This document shows positions 36,348 to 47,445 of a DNA stretch of 64,000 nucleotides, in pieces. A program made the position numbers and the translations under genes. The notes under the pieces were generated by a model, which was not told where the DNA came from, did no database searches, and was given only the letters and a program-made list of their open reading frames with translations. Positions within the stretch are counted from its first letter, which is position 1, and every line of letters starts with the position of its first letter. The stretch lies in assembly GCF_003254395.2 (NCBI RefSeq), contig NC_037650.1, forward strand, positions 6,820,071 through 6,884,070, read 5' to 3'. Source of the stretch: Apis mellifera. Taxonomy: Eukaryota > Arthropoda > Insecta > Hymenoptera > Apidae.

Positions 36348-37919
36348 ATGTCAAACTCGTGGAATAAGAACAATTATCGTCAACAACAAGAAGCATTTAT
36401 TTCTGGTCATGGTGGGACAACATCCAGAGAAGTTATATATGCTATTATGCCAAATATTTGTAGTATTTTATTGACTACAACTATAATAGGTCTTTTCAAT
36501 GAGGTTATCCATAGAAATATTAGAGTTTTAATAGAATTTGCATTAATTGTAATTCCATCTATTTTATGTTGTACTATATTATCTGAATATGTTATTACTG
36601 TCTGTTTTATTATGATGGCAATATCTGCTATTAATATTTTAATATTAGGATTTAATTTGAATTCTTTACCAATACATCATAGGAAATTTCCTTGCGACAA
36701 AAAACCTTTCATTACAAATTTCAGAGCATTAACTAACATAATAACAGCAATATGTATATTAGCTATAGATTTTCATATTTTTCCTCGTAAATTTGCCAAA
36801 ACTGAAATATTTGGATATAGTTTAATGGATTCTGGTGTTGGATTATTTATATTAGCTAATGCTTTAGTAGCTCCAGAGGCTAAAGATTTTACTCCTAAAC
36901 CTAGAATAGGTTTTTTTCATACTATATCAAAAAATATAAAATATACAGCAAGAAGTTGTATTCCACTATTAATATTGGGTTTTGGTAGATCTGTTGCAAT
37001 TGAAATTTTAGGATATCAAAAACACGTAACTGAATATGGTGTTCATTGGAATTTTTTTATAACTCTTGCTTTTGTTAAACTATTTACTAGTTCTATAACA
37101 AGTACCATCAATTCAAAATACTCATTGTTATCAGGAATATGGATTTTGGGGATGCATGAATATGTTTTGAGTACTAAAGGGTTAAAGGAGTGGGTTTTAA
37201 GCAACAAACCAAGAGATGATTTCGTATCTGCTAATCGGGAAGGTGTAGTATCTGTTCCTGGATACGTTGGACTTTATCTAATAGGTGTAGCAATTGGTAG
37301 ATTAATTCATTCCACTTATCAGAATTCACAAGCACAAAATTCATTCCAGCATAAACTTAAAATAATTCATATTAAATTGTTTGGATATGAATTTGATGCA
37401 AATTATAATGAATCCATGATTTTATGTATTAAATTATCTTTAATATCAGCTCAAACTTGCGCAGCTACTTTATTTTGTGACACATACTTTAGAGTATCTA
37501 GACGTTTAGCAAATGCAGGATATTGCATGTGGATTCTTACTTTGGGTGTCATGATACTTACGTTATTGCTATTGATAGAAATAATATCCGATATATTAGT
37601 TTATAAAAACATAGATTTAGAGTACGATCAAAAGAAAACTAAAATGCAGAAAACGAATATAAAAAATAAACGAGAAACCGTATCTGATAAATATGAAAAA
37701 AACATAGCAGAAAATACCATCGAAATATTCGAAGCTGTTAATTACAATGGTCTAATTTTCTTTTTATTTTCGAACTTAATGACTGGTGGTATTAATATGT
37801 TAGTACGTACGTTATATATAAATGAATTAAATGCTGTGCAAATATTGATCGCATATATGGCTGTAAATGTATTGTCAGTTTTATTATTGTACAGAAAACA
37901 GGTACAAATTAAATTATAA
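36348..37919 (+). CDS. PIGW: PIGW/GWT1 inositol acyltransferase of GPI-anchor synthesis
   Basis: A single uninterrupted frame of 523 codons, close to the usual family length of about 500, and a single coding exon as in other animals. The protein is polytopic, with about a dozen hydrophobic segments. It has the family's N-terminal QEAFISGHGGTTSREV region, the FPRKFAKTE motif (about residues 145-153) followed by YSLMDSGVG, and the SVPGYVGLY region in the second half. Known function: in the ER membrane it acylates the inositol ring of glucosaminyl-phosphatidylinositol, an early step of GPI-anchor synthesis. A Lys-rich cytosolic-type loop (about residues 425-465) separates the last membrane segments. 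Codon use is very AT-rich, like the neighbouring WRNIP1 locus. It is divergent from WRNIP1 and convergent with EOGT. The start is chosen because it matches the family N-terminus and follows a UTR intron acceptor. Confidence 0.95.
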   Translation: MSNSWNKNNYRQQQEAFISGHGGTTSREVIYAIMPNICSILLTTTIIGLFNEVIHRNIRVLIEFALIVIPSILCCTILSEYVITVCFIMMAISAINILILGFNLNSLPIHHRKFPCDKKPFITNFRALTNIITAICILAIDFHIFPRKFAKTEIFGYSLMDSGVGLFILANALVAPEAKDFTPKPRIGFFHTISKNIKYTARSCIPLLILGFGRSVAIEILGYQKHVTEYGVHWNFFITLAFVKLFTSSITSTINSKYSLLSGIWILGMHEYVLSTKGLKEWVLSNKPRDDFVSANREGVVSVPGYVGLYLIGVAIGRLIHSTYQNSQAQNSFQHKLKIIHIKLFGYEFDANYNESMILCIKLSLISAQTCAATLFCDTYFRVSRRLANAGYCMWILTLGVMILTLLLLIEIISDILVYKNIDLEYDQKKTKMQKTNIKNKRETVSDKYEKNIAENTIEIFEAVNYNGLIFFLFSNLMTGGINMLVRTLYINELNAVQILIAYMAVNVLSVLLLYRKQVQIKL

Positions 37920-37924
37920 ATAAA
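37919..37924 (+). terminator. AATAAA overlapping the PIGW stop codon
   Basis: AATAAA begins at the last base of the stop codon. A second AATAAA at about 38098-38103 would give a more usual 3' UTR length. Which one is used cannot be told from sequence. Confidence 0.35.
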
Positions 37925-38062
37925 ACGTGCGACATTTACTAATTGCACATTGCAATGTATGCAATTTTCTACTTTATAAAATTAAATTATGAATCGGCAT
38001 AAACAATTAACTTCAAAATATTTACACTGCCATTGCATAGACATATCATATTGTATTTCATA

Positions 38063-38068
38063 TTTATT
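38063..38068 (-). terminator. Candidate poly(A) signal of EOGT
   Basis: TTTATT on the plus strand, AATAAA in EOGT orientation, about 190 bases beyond its stop codon. PIGW and EOGT 3' ends would nearly meet here. Confidence 0.45.
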
Positions 38069-38254
38069 GCTGCTCTTTTCTTTTTTTTTTTTTTTTTTAA
38101 TAAAATAAGTATGTACATATATATGTATAAAAATAAGTAAAACATTTAGTTGGTAACAAATCGTTTCATTCATTCAATATTTAAGTCTAGTAATCTTGAG
38201 CCTATCGTTCAAATGTTTCGTTGTCATCGAAATAAATTATCTAAATATATTCAT

Positions 38255-40845
38255 TTATAATTCATCTTTGGATCGAGTATCGGATTTTAATTCGGTTACT
38301 TCTTTCGATTTAGAAGTTGCACTTTCTTTTACATCACTCATTACGTTAGTTTGATTTTTCATTTCTGTTCCCTTGTGTTGAATCTTTTTAGCGACAAAGT
38401 TTTTAAACGAATCATGATTTTTTACATAATCGGTAGCCTGCGAAACTATACGTAAAAATTCTTCAACATCGAAACTGTAATTCGTGAATTTTGCATGCGC
38501 TCCTCCATCAGGATGCGTACCCTATTTAATTATTTTCACAATAAATGTCAAATGAAATTTCTTATTTCAAAAAAAATAATTACTTACAGGATCTTGTTGC
38601 ACTAATTTCGAATTATTTTCCCATGTAAAGTATTTTACACCGCGCAAACGAGCTAGATCTTTATAACATCCTGGATCTTCACAATTATATCTATATAATA
38701 ATAATGTGTCAGATTTTCTTGAGAAAAAAAAAAAGATATTCAATCATACGTACATTTCAAATACTGCTGCCCAATCTGGCAGAAACATAAGATGCGTTAA
38801 TCCAGCTCCATGTATACCAATAAAGATATCAGAATTTCTTGTGATTTCCAATTGTTTCTTAAATGATACTTTTTTATTATATACTACCTATATAAAAAAA
38901 AAGGATTTTCATTATACTTCTATTCATTTTAGACATTCATATCATTCTTTTAATCAATACCTTTTTCACTTTGTATAGAGGATTTTCTTTCAAAGCCCTC
39001 ACCAATTCATCCTCGTTCAAAATTCTTCGATATTGAGTATCTCTGCTAAGCAGAGTAACTCTTATTCTTTGGTTCTTCCTTTCATGGAGAGGTATACGCA
39101 ATCTGTGCAACACATGTTCGCCGAAAGCTTTGAACAATCCACTGTTCTCACAGCCGTAAATCTAAAAATTATATTCATCGATTGTAAAAATTAATCGTTC
39201 GATTCTTGCGATTATCGATTAAAAAAGAAAAAAAAAATATGTATAATCGTACAAGAGGTGTGTTATAGTATAGACCAAAAATCATGCGCGGCAATAAGGG
39301 GAATACAAGATTCTTGAAACAGACGGTTTCTCCTCGGAACGTTTTCAAATCCCACAGCGGGTTTCTCGTGAAAGCCTCGAAAGCGTCTTGGAACGCAGAA
39401 CGATAGCTGAAAGTAGCAAAGAAATTCATTTAATGTAGTATTTAATAATCTCGTGGTTTTTTTTTTCCTTTTCGCGATCGGTGTCGGTTTACCTGTAGCT
39501 TTCCCAAATCATTATGTGATTATCGGTACTGAAGCCGGCTGGATGCGAGAGATTTACGTGCAATGACGCGTATAAGTTGAAAAAGTCGCAGAAATGATGA
39601 TACATGTTTACTACTGAAACAGAACGACTTTGACAAATGAACGAGATGCGGGATATTCGCTAATTTGACAGATTTTTTTTTTTTTTTTTACGACACCATT
39701 GTTGATCATGGCGTTCATTCCTTACGACTCATCCTTACGACTTACTAGCGTCTATTTTCATTACGAATGTTGGCTTCTCGATCACGATATCACAATCGTG
39801 ATTGACGATTGGTGGTCGTGATAACTTGCGGAAATTTCGTAGTTCAGGTCCCCAAGATTGCAATGGACTAATATGATCCGCGTTCTCTTCTAATCTCTTT
39901 TCGTTTAATCTGGATTAAAAGGAGACGGAATTTAAATGTTTAATCGTTGCCTTGTTAACAAAGTTTTTACTCACGTGCAGTATCCTCCAATTTGACCTTC
40001 TTTCAAGACATCCATCTTGTATCGTATAGGTTCCTTCCTTCTGATTAGATCCGTGAAATTGATCATAATATTCCTTGCTCGGCAAAATCTCATGTGTTCC
40101 GAGCATTCCAGAGACGAGTCATCCTGGGAATCGATCGAAGTTAAGGGAAAGAAATAGGAATTACGAGTCGAGAACAATCGGAATCGCGCTAAATCTATAT
40201 AAAACTTACCACGAACAACGGTTCGCAAAAAATCGACATTTCTTTTCTTTGATCGCGTACGTAGCCAAAGTCGCCTTGAGCGTAAAACGTCTCTACCTGT
40301 GCTTTTTTCGTAGTCACCCATCCTCTGTGATCACCTGGACATTGAGGAACGGAAAAAGAATTTTCGGCTTTGCAATTCGGCTCGTAACCCCAACAAGCTT
40401 TGGTATCAAGGCTATCCTAAGTTTTTCCAAGAAAAATTCTTCGTTAATATTCATCTTTTGTTAACTCGAATCATTTTACAATTCGTTCACGTGTGCAAAA
40501 TCCCCGTGACGCTTCCGTGACGACTATTCGTGCAAGCAATGAAAACCAGCAAGAAAAAAAAAAAAAAAGAAAGAAAATGAAAATGTATACACCGAATGCG
40601 TAATTTCACCTTTTAATCGATAAATCCTTGCATAATCGCGTTATTAACACACCGCGTATTACCTTGTACGGACAGACGGTATTATTGCGGCACTCTTGGG
40701 CCACCGTGGGAAAATAGTTGAAGTAATACTTGATGTGATCAGAGGGCAGATCAATATCCGTGTAATTACTGTACGTGGATGTGACCGCGAACACAATCAC
40801 GATCGTCACTGAGCATTTAATACTTAACGCGTGATCGATCATCAT
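38255..40845 (-). CDS. EOGT: EGF-domain O-GlcNAc transferase (EOGT) with KDEL
   Basis: Ten exons join in frame to 560 residues: 40663-40845, 40210-40416, 39975-40123, 39746-39909, 39493-39613, 39253-39406, 38961-39161, 38754-38887, 38588-38690 and 38255-38521. All introns are GT-AG and mostly short. Seen in order: a signal peptide (MMIDHALSIKCSVTIVIVFA), DLPSDHIKYYFN and TVCPYK, ACWGYEPNC, CEPLFVDDSSLECSEHMRFC, DVLKEGQIGGYC, VNMYHHFCDFFNLY, LLPRMIFGLYYNTPL, the GIHGAGLTHLMFLPDW motif (about 417-432) of the family-61 glycosyltransferase fold, and a C-terminal KDEL. Known function: in the ER lumen it transfers GlcNAc to Ser/Thr of EGF repeats on Notch, Dumpy and other secreted proteins. The first ATG is used; the upstream in-frame codon is GTG. 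A polar tail of about 45 residues precedes KDEL, longer than in human. Confidence 0.95.
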
Positions 40846-40881
40846 AGCGGGATGCACTAATGAAAATTAAACCGGGATTCC

Positions 40882-41306
40882 CTGAGAGAAGGTGGCGTGC
40901 ACTCGCTTTACGGAGTGACTGTATCGGCGTGAATGGAGGAGGAGGAACCACCTGTAAGAGTGGATGGGTATATGACCTCATCTACTGTGCGTACTCTCTG
41001 TCCACACACAACACGAACGTCCGTACACCCACACGAACGCCGAGCGTGCCTCCTTAAAAGAATCGGTGAAAGTCAATGCTAGAAGTTAGAACACCCGGTA
41101 AACTTACATCACGTATAAACTAAACGTTTTCCTACCTATCTAGCTATCCTTGAGCATTGCTCACCGTGGAAAAAAACGTTCTAGAGGGCCTTCGTTTTAT
41201 TTTCAAAATCATACCGGTATTTAAAATCCTGTTGTAACCCAATCGGTAATATAGTCGGTCCTATATATGCATCTTAACGGTGAAAATAATGATTAAAAGT
41301 ACTCAC
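40882..41306 (-). other. Putative EOGT 5' UTR intron
   Basis: On the minus strand a consensus GTGAGT donor starts at 41306, and a TTCTCTCAG acceptor ends at 40882, 36 bases upstream of the EOGT start codon. The stretch between has no open frame of note. A non-coding first exon would then lie at 41307 and above. Inferred from splice signals only. Confidence 0.35.
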
Positions 41307-43119
41307 ACGCGTGATACGGAGCGGATATCCTCAAGTTCTTTCACCTTGAGACACTGCGAGGCAGGAAACCGTGGGACTTTACTTTCACGCACGATCGATT
41401 GCTTCCATGATGTATAGTTTCAACATGGCTGAACACAGTCGTAATTTCGTATTTCATATCGATGAAACTATTTCTCGTATCAATTAATTAACGTCGAATA
41501 AATGGAATGGAAGACACGTTGTTTTACGAACGATTTAGAACATTATCGTAATGCGATTTATTGGAATTTCAATTTTTTTGAATTAATAAACATCCGATGA
41601 AATAAATCGTCACGTGATGGAATAAATTGTTGGAGTTCGCCATCTATAAGATTTAAGGAATAACTGCATTCCTAAGTTTTTTTTCTACGGAGAATAAAGT
41701 ATTTTCCTATATTTGCGATCCTCGATATTAAATTTTCTTTTTAATCAAATATTGGTAAGTTCGTGGGAGGATCACTACCAACGTTACCGATCCAGGATAA
41801 AATTGGTACTGTAGATCTCATCCGTGGATAAAAAGATCTAAATACGTGAGAAAAAAATACGTTCTTTATCGATAGAAGGTAGAGTAGAAAAACACAAAAT
41901 TAAAAAAAAGAAAAAAAATTAATTATAAAAATTTTTATAATATCGATCCAGATCCAAATTTCTTCAATTTTTTCTTACATACACATTTATCGAAGTATAT
42001 ATATCGTTTGAATAAATAATAATCAATAGTTAACGAATAAACGGAAACAAAGAGAAGAAAAGTAAACTGGCGCCAAAAAATTTGAAATTCCATCATAGAT
42101 TTAATTCAAGAAATTCTCGTTCCTCAAAATCGATCTTGAATAACTACAATGATAATGCAACGAGTATTCTCGTAAGGAACATCTCTTCCACTATACGACT
42201 TTTGTCTAACTACATCTGTGCATCTAACGTCAGCGCAGAATGATGGCTTCCGTTATTCAGCATGTTTGCACGGGAAATAAACGGTTGTATTGACTCTCGA
42301 TAAGCCCACGAGACGCGCCTTATGCTAATTCTCTGTAGATACGTCAAAAACCGACGTATACGGTAGAGACAGTTCGATCTTCTCTCTCTCGAGGCGTGGT
42401 CCGATCGTAGATCGTATCTCCGCATTTTATACGATTTTGCTCGTCGAAGAGAGATTTGAATCTAAAAGGGTCTCGACGTATACTACTCGAGATACGAGCG
42501 AGTCCCACACTCGCGGTTAGGCATGGATCGTTACGTAATCTGGAAGACTCGGGATAGCTGCAGTTGCTCGTTGCTCGCAGGTGTCTTTATCTATTCACCA
42601 GAAATCCTTTCTATGCAATTAAAGCCAGGTTTGGAGCAAGTTACATTGTGGTCAACAAAAGGAACACGTACATGGCCGTTTAAGAAAGTTATTTATTTAA
42701 GTACAACTGCTCCTTTCTAATTTCATTTTCGTATATATTCCATGTCCGACTCGAATTGGATAAACACTTAACGTAACGTGGGAACACAATGGACGTGGAA
42801 CTGCAATGAAAACTAATCGTTTCGAAACGTTCGAACTTCTATTCTTACGAATCTTTCCTTCGAATCCGATCATTTTAAAATCTATCGGCGACGAGAATCG
42901 GAAGATGGATGGATATAGAATTTCGAAAATCGGGAATCAACAAGGGAATTAACACGGATAGAACTCGATTCTTTAAGCTGGCTATCGGCAATTCACAAAT
43001 CAATGCTAATCGATGCGAGGGAACCGAGATACACGAGAGACAATAGCGTGTACGTACTACCTCCGGCGTCAACCTGCCAACCATGGCGTGACCCGGAAAC
43101 GGATGGCTTCCAACAAACT

Positions 43120-43120
43120 G

Positions 43121-43151
<31 letters not shown>

Positions 43152-43153
43152 CG
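43120..43153. repeat. (TA)n microsatellite
   Basis: TA dinucleotide run with one CA interruption, in otherwise GC-richer non-coding DNA. Confidence 0.9.
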
Positions 43154-46100
43154 TACACAAATACATTATATACATCGGTGGAGACATAGCGGACCGGCCG
43201 GTATGGATCGCCGTGGATAGATGGAGGGAATGATCTACATCGATCACGATCACGGGCGCCCTCACCCTGGATCGAGAAGCGGGCACGGTGCGGTTTGCAA
43301 CGGTACCTCTTGGCCGGGCCCATTATCGACGAAATCGCCGTCATCCTTCTCCCTGATAATTTTATCAGCCGGGAATCGGCTTTTGTGAGCTCGCGCCACG
43401 ATCTGATCGGGGGGAGGGATTATTGATCGGGTAGCCGGGATGAAAAATACCCCCGTCGCGGCCGGGAATTACTGAATCGAGTGGCACGGCACCTCGACCC
43501 ACGCTTCGGGGAATGGAATAAATGGCCGGTTACCGCGCATTTGTATGATCAATTTCGCGACACCGATTGCATAACCGTTTGATAAACGCGGCTCACGTGG
43601 AAGTGTAGCGCACAGTAGAAATGCAAGTTGTGGAACGAGCGCGTGGCATCGGTGTGTAAACGCGGGGATTGTCCCGACACGGTGGCGCCACGCTTCGCGT
43701 GGCCGACACGATGCAACCTACGCGAAATTCACCGCTCTAACCGTTTCCCTCATAGACCTTCTTATGGGGTTCCTCCTATAACAGGAGGCACGTACAACAA
43801 GCGTGGAGAAAATCGTGGGGGCGGCGCGTCACCGAGTAAGATTGCAACGGGTGTCGGTTGCGAAACGAGAACATGAGGGCACCCACGCCGCCGGTGGAAA
43901 AATTCGGCGGAATACAAATTTTCCCGGATCCACGTACCCTTTTTACCACTTGGATCTGCACATTCTCCTCCGGGGAAGAATAGGACGGCCGATCGTCCAT
44001 GCACGGATCCGAATAGTTGCGAGTCTATCAACCTGCGCGACCGACTCGTCGTATATTATCGTGAATCTACCTGCGTCTTTTCTCTTTGCCACCCACGCGT
44101 CCCATTTGAATACGTATACAGACATAAAGTGTAACGATTGCCGTCCCTTCTGGCCGCGCGGAACGGTTCGGTTATCGGTAGACAATGCTTTGTAGATCCT
44201 CGGGACAAGAATCGTAAGTGCACGCGTTACTGCCTGCGAAATAATCGGCGTAAATCCCGCACTTTTTCCCGGATCGAGCTATCCAACTGCTGGCCCTTTA
44301 CCGTTCCATCCTTCTGGTCGAAAATCATTGGTATGGCCGGGGAAACTACGCTCTCAAACCCAAACCCCCGTATTATATTCCACGCGCCGATGTAGGTAGA
44401 TGGATCATGATCGAAATTATTAGTCGGAATTATTATACGAGATCGTGTAACGCGCGATCTACACCTCGATTCGAATACGAATTTCGATGGAAAAGATTTT
44501 CCATCATGATAATTTTCCCCGCGACGAAGAACATATTTCGATTTATAGACCGGCAACGTAACCGATCGCGTGGTAATTGAGAAACCGAGATCCGATCTAT
44601 TCACATTTATAATCGAACCGAATTAGAATCTCACCGACACGCCACCGGTGCACCGGTGTTGGGTAGAAATTGGCCGGCGGCGTTAGAAACGCAAAAGAAA
44701 TTCCATCACACGCTAGCCACTCGTTAGCGACGCAGGACAGACTAATCGCTTAATTAATGGATGATAAATGTTTGTAATTCCTTCCTCGGCCGGTGCTTCG
44801 TTACCGCCGATTAATTTTATCCACCAGGGATTAGAACGGGGGGCGAGGGTTGGATCCGATGCACAAGGAAGTCATCTTTCGCGTCAACCTCCTCGGGGAT
44901 CCTCCTCGAATTTTCTTCGAGCGTTCGCTCGTTTAACCACCAACGATTTATCCTCGTTGTGCTTCGCACAAGGTCGCGAGAGGTTACGGTTCCTGATGTC
45001 GAGGGAATGAAAAAAACGCGCCAACCTTTAAAATATCACATGGGGGCTGGCATGGAGTTTAAGGTTTCCTTCTTAAATTCAAGACGCGATTCTTTCGAAA
45101 ACCACGTACACATACATACGGCTCGGCTTCGAAATAACTCTCGAATCGCGACGCGCATAAAACACACTTCCATTGAAATTAATATCAATTCCCTTGAATT
45201 ACCCGATCTCTCTTAGCTTACGCTTACACGGATCGGATTGTTGGACGAGCGCGCGCGTGTGTGTGTGTAATGGAAGATTAATTTTTTTCCGGGGAAACGG
45301 TATGGAAAAAACTCGTCGCTCTGACGCAACGGCGATGAAAAATTGCATGGTTCATCGATCGGGAAGTACGGGAAGCAGGAGTAGACGATAAACAACGCAT
45401 AGCCCCGAGCCTCGTTCGATCGACTTTCCATTCCACCTTCGCTTATACACTTGCGGTTGACACCGATTCTATCATACATCGTCACAGTCTGTCATAAATA
45501 TTATCCGCGATACGCGTGTTGTGTGCTCGTTAACTAACTCGTTCTAATAATAGAACGCGTATTCGTAAATTCGTATCGCTCGATTCACGATTCACTTCGT
45601 CTGAACGCGTTAAACGTTAACGTTATATTCCGTATATTTATCGTGATAAATTCAACACGAATATATATATAGGAGAAGTGTCTCGGCGTGTCTCGTTAAC
45701 CGAGATGTCAACCGGTTACGCAATGCTCAAACTCCCCGTTATATCCGAGTTAGATCGTAAATGGATGGGAGTAATTGAAATATTAATGAGATGGGAGACG
45801 GGAACATGGCAGTCATATATTGGGCGTGTAACGTAAACGGGAAAAGGCTTGGCCGCATTAATACGGTCTCGTACGAAAAGCTACGAATCTCGTTCGAAGA
45901 CACCGACCATCGGAATTATCGTCCACTCCGCTATGGTTCGATCGTAAAGTAGAACCATAAATCAAATCATTTGTCACGTCCATCCATCTTAATAAAAACT
46001 GTCTTAATCTTCCACGAGGGACACGGCTACCGCATTAGATCCCTAGACTTTTTTTCTTCTGCGAATCAAAAATTCCTAATACGGATTCTCGTGTACACGT

Positions 46101-46387
46101 GTGACCCCCCCCCCGTCCCATTCGACAAGGCGATTGCTCTTGTTCGTATCCGGAGAATAAATCGACGCAGCGTCTTGACGAATCGACGCTGACCATCCTC
46201 CTCTTCGTCCCGAGTTAGACCAGAGATGCGAAGCGGTAATAGAGAACATTTTTGCTAACGTGAACGACAACTTGTCCCGCGGTGTTCACGATTCGACCTG
46301 GGCTACGACCTCGGAGTCGTAAATTTTGCGTCATAGCGGTTGTCACCGGCTTACCTTTTTACGAGCGTACCACGACTCGTATTCACG

Positions 46388-46414
46388 AGAGAGAGACAGA
46401 GAGAGAGAGAGAGA
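46388..46414. repeat. (GA)n microsatellite
   Basis: GA dinucleotide run with one CA interruption. GAGA-type tracts recur many times in this half of the window. Confidence 0.85.
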
Positions 46415-47419
46415 CACATCCACTGCACCGAGAGCTGTTGGTTCGGCCAACCAGTTGTTAAAAGGATCCTTCGGTTGGTAATCCCTGACAGCGAGTCCGG
46501 TGTCCCTTTCAGGACGCTTCTCTTCTTACATTTTCACAAGAGCGTGGCCATGCGCCGTGAATCAAACGGGCGTATTTTCGTTCCCTTTCCTTTCTTTTTT
46601 TTCTGTCCTCTTCTCCTTCTTTCTTCTTCCCAATTCCGCGAGATATTAATTAGAGATTGAATTCTTTCTAGAGAGTAACGCACAATCTTTCGAGACGCTC
46701 GTTTGTTAGATCTCTCGCAAAAGTTGTTTTACGCTCGTTCCACGTTGGACGCCCACGTCTTGAGCGATGCATCAAGACGCTGCCCCGTTCGTTCGATTTC
46801 TTTACCGCCGTACACTTTTGCGCGTACACGGCATAGCGCCCATAATCGAGTGGCTCCGTATCGACCTCACGTGTCGAGTTTATGCGTTTCGTTCGTGACG
46901 GTACCCCGTGATTTATAATGTAAACAAATTATTCTAATCATCATCACGACACGCGAAACACCGTGGAAAATATAATCTCTCCTCCTCTCTCTCTCTCTCT
47001 CTCTCCCTCTTTCTTCGCGGAAATACGCGGATGTCGTGAAGCCCCCCGCCAGTTGACAGTGAATCGGTGCCGCAATGGTCGCGGTTGCATTACGCCAGCC
47101 TCTCTGCGGCGACGGCGGCACCGAAATAACATTAGAGAACCCGTTTAAGACGCTTATGGTTTTTAAATTGAAAGTAAATGGAGATGAATTGGACGTTTAT
47201 CATCCGATAAGCACGCGAGCTTTCTAATAGCGCGATTCTACGTTGGAGGAAGGCGTACGGTTCACCTGAACCGTAATCAGGTGTTCACGGTTCTCCCTTC
47301 CATTCCCCCCCTCCTCCCCGATATACGAACGTGTATCGTAATCACGGGCGGTGATATTGCATGTATGGAATAGGAATCGTGCAGGTGCGGTCTGACTCGT
47401 ACGAGAGAATTCACCGCGC

Positions 47420-47445
47420 CTCTCTCTCTCTCTCTCTCTCTCTCT
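47420..47445. repeat. (CT)n microsatellite
   Basis: Uninterrupted CT run in non-coding DNA. Confidence 0.9.

Noticed and set aside
40855..40857. Upstream start for EOGT
   Set aside because: The in-frame codon is GTG. The first ATG (40845) gives a normal signal peptide.
42523..42720. 65-codon plus-strand open frame beginning MDRYVIWKTRDS
   Set aside because: A tidy short frame, but with no homologue I recognise and no promoter or poly(A) signal clearly linked to it.
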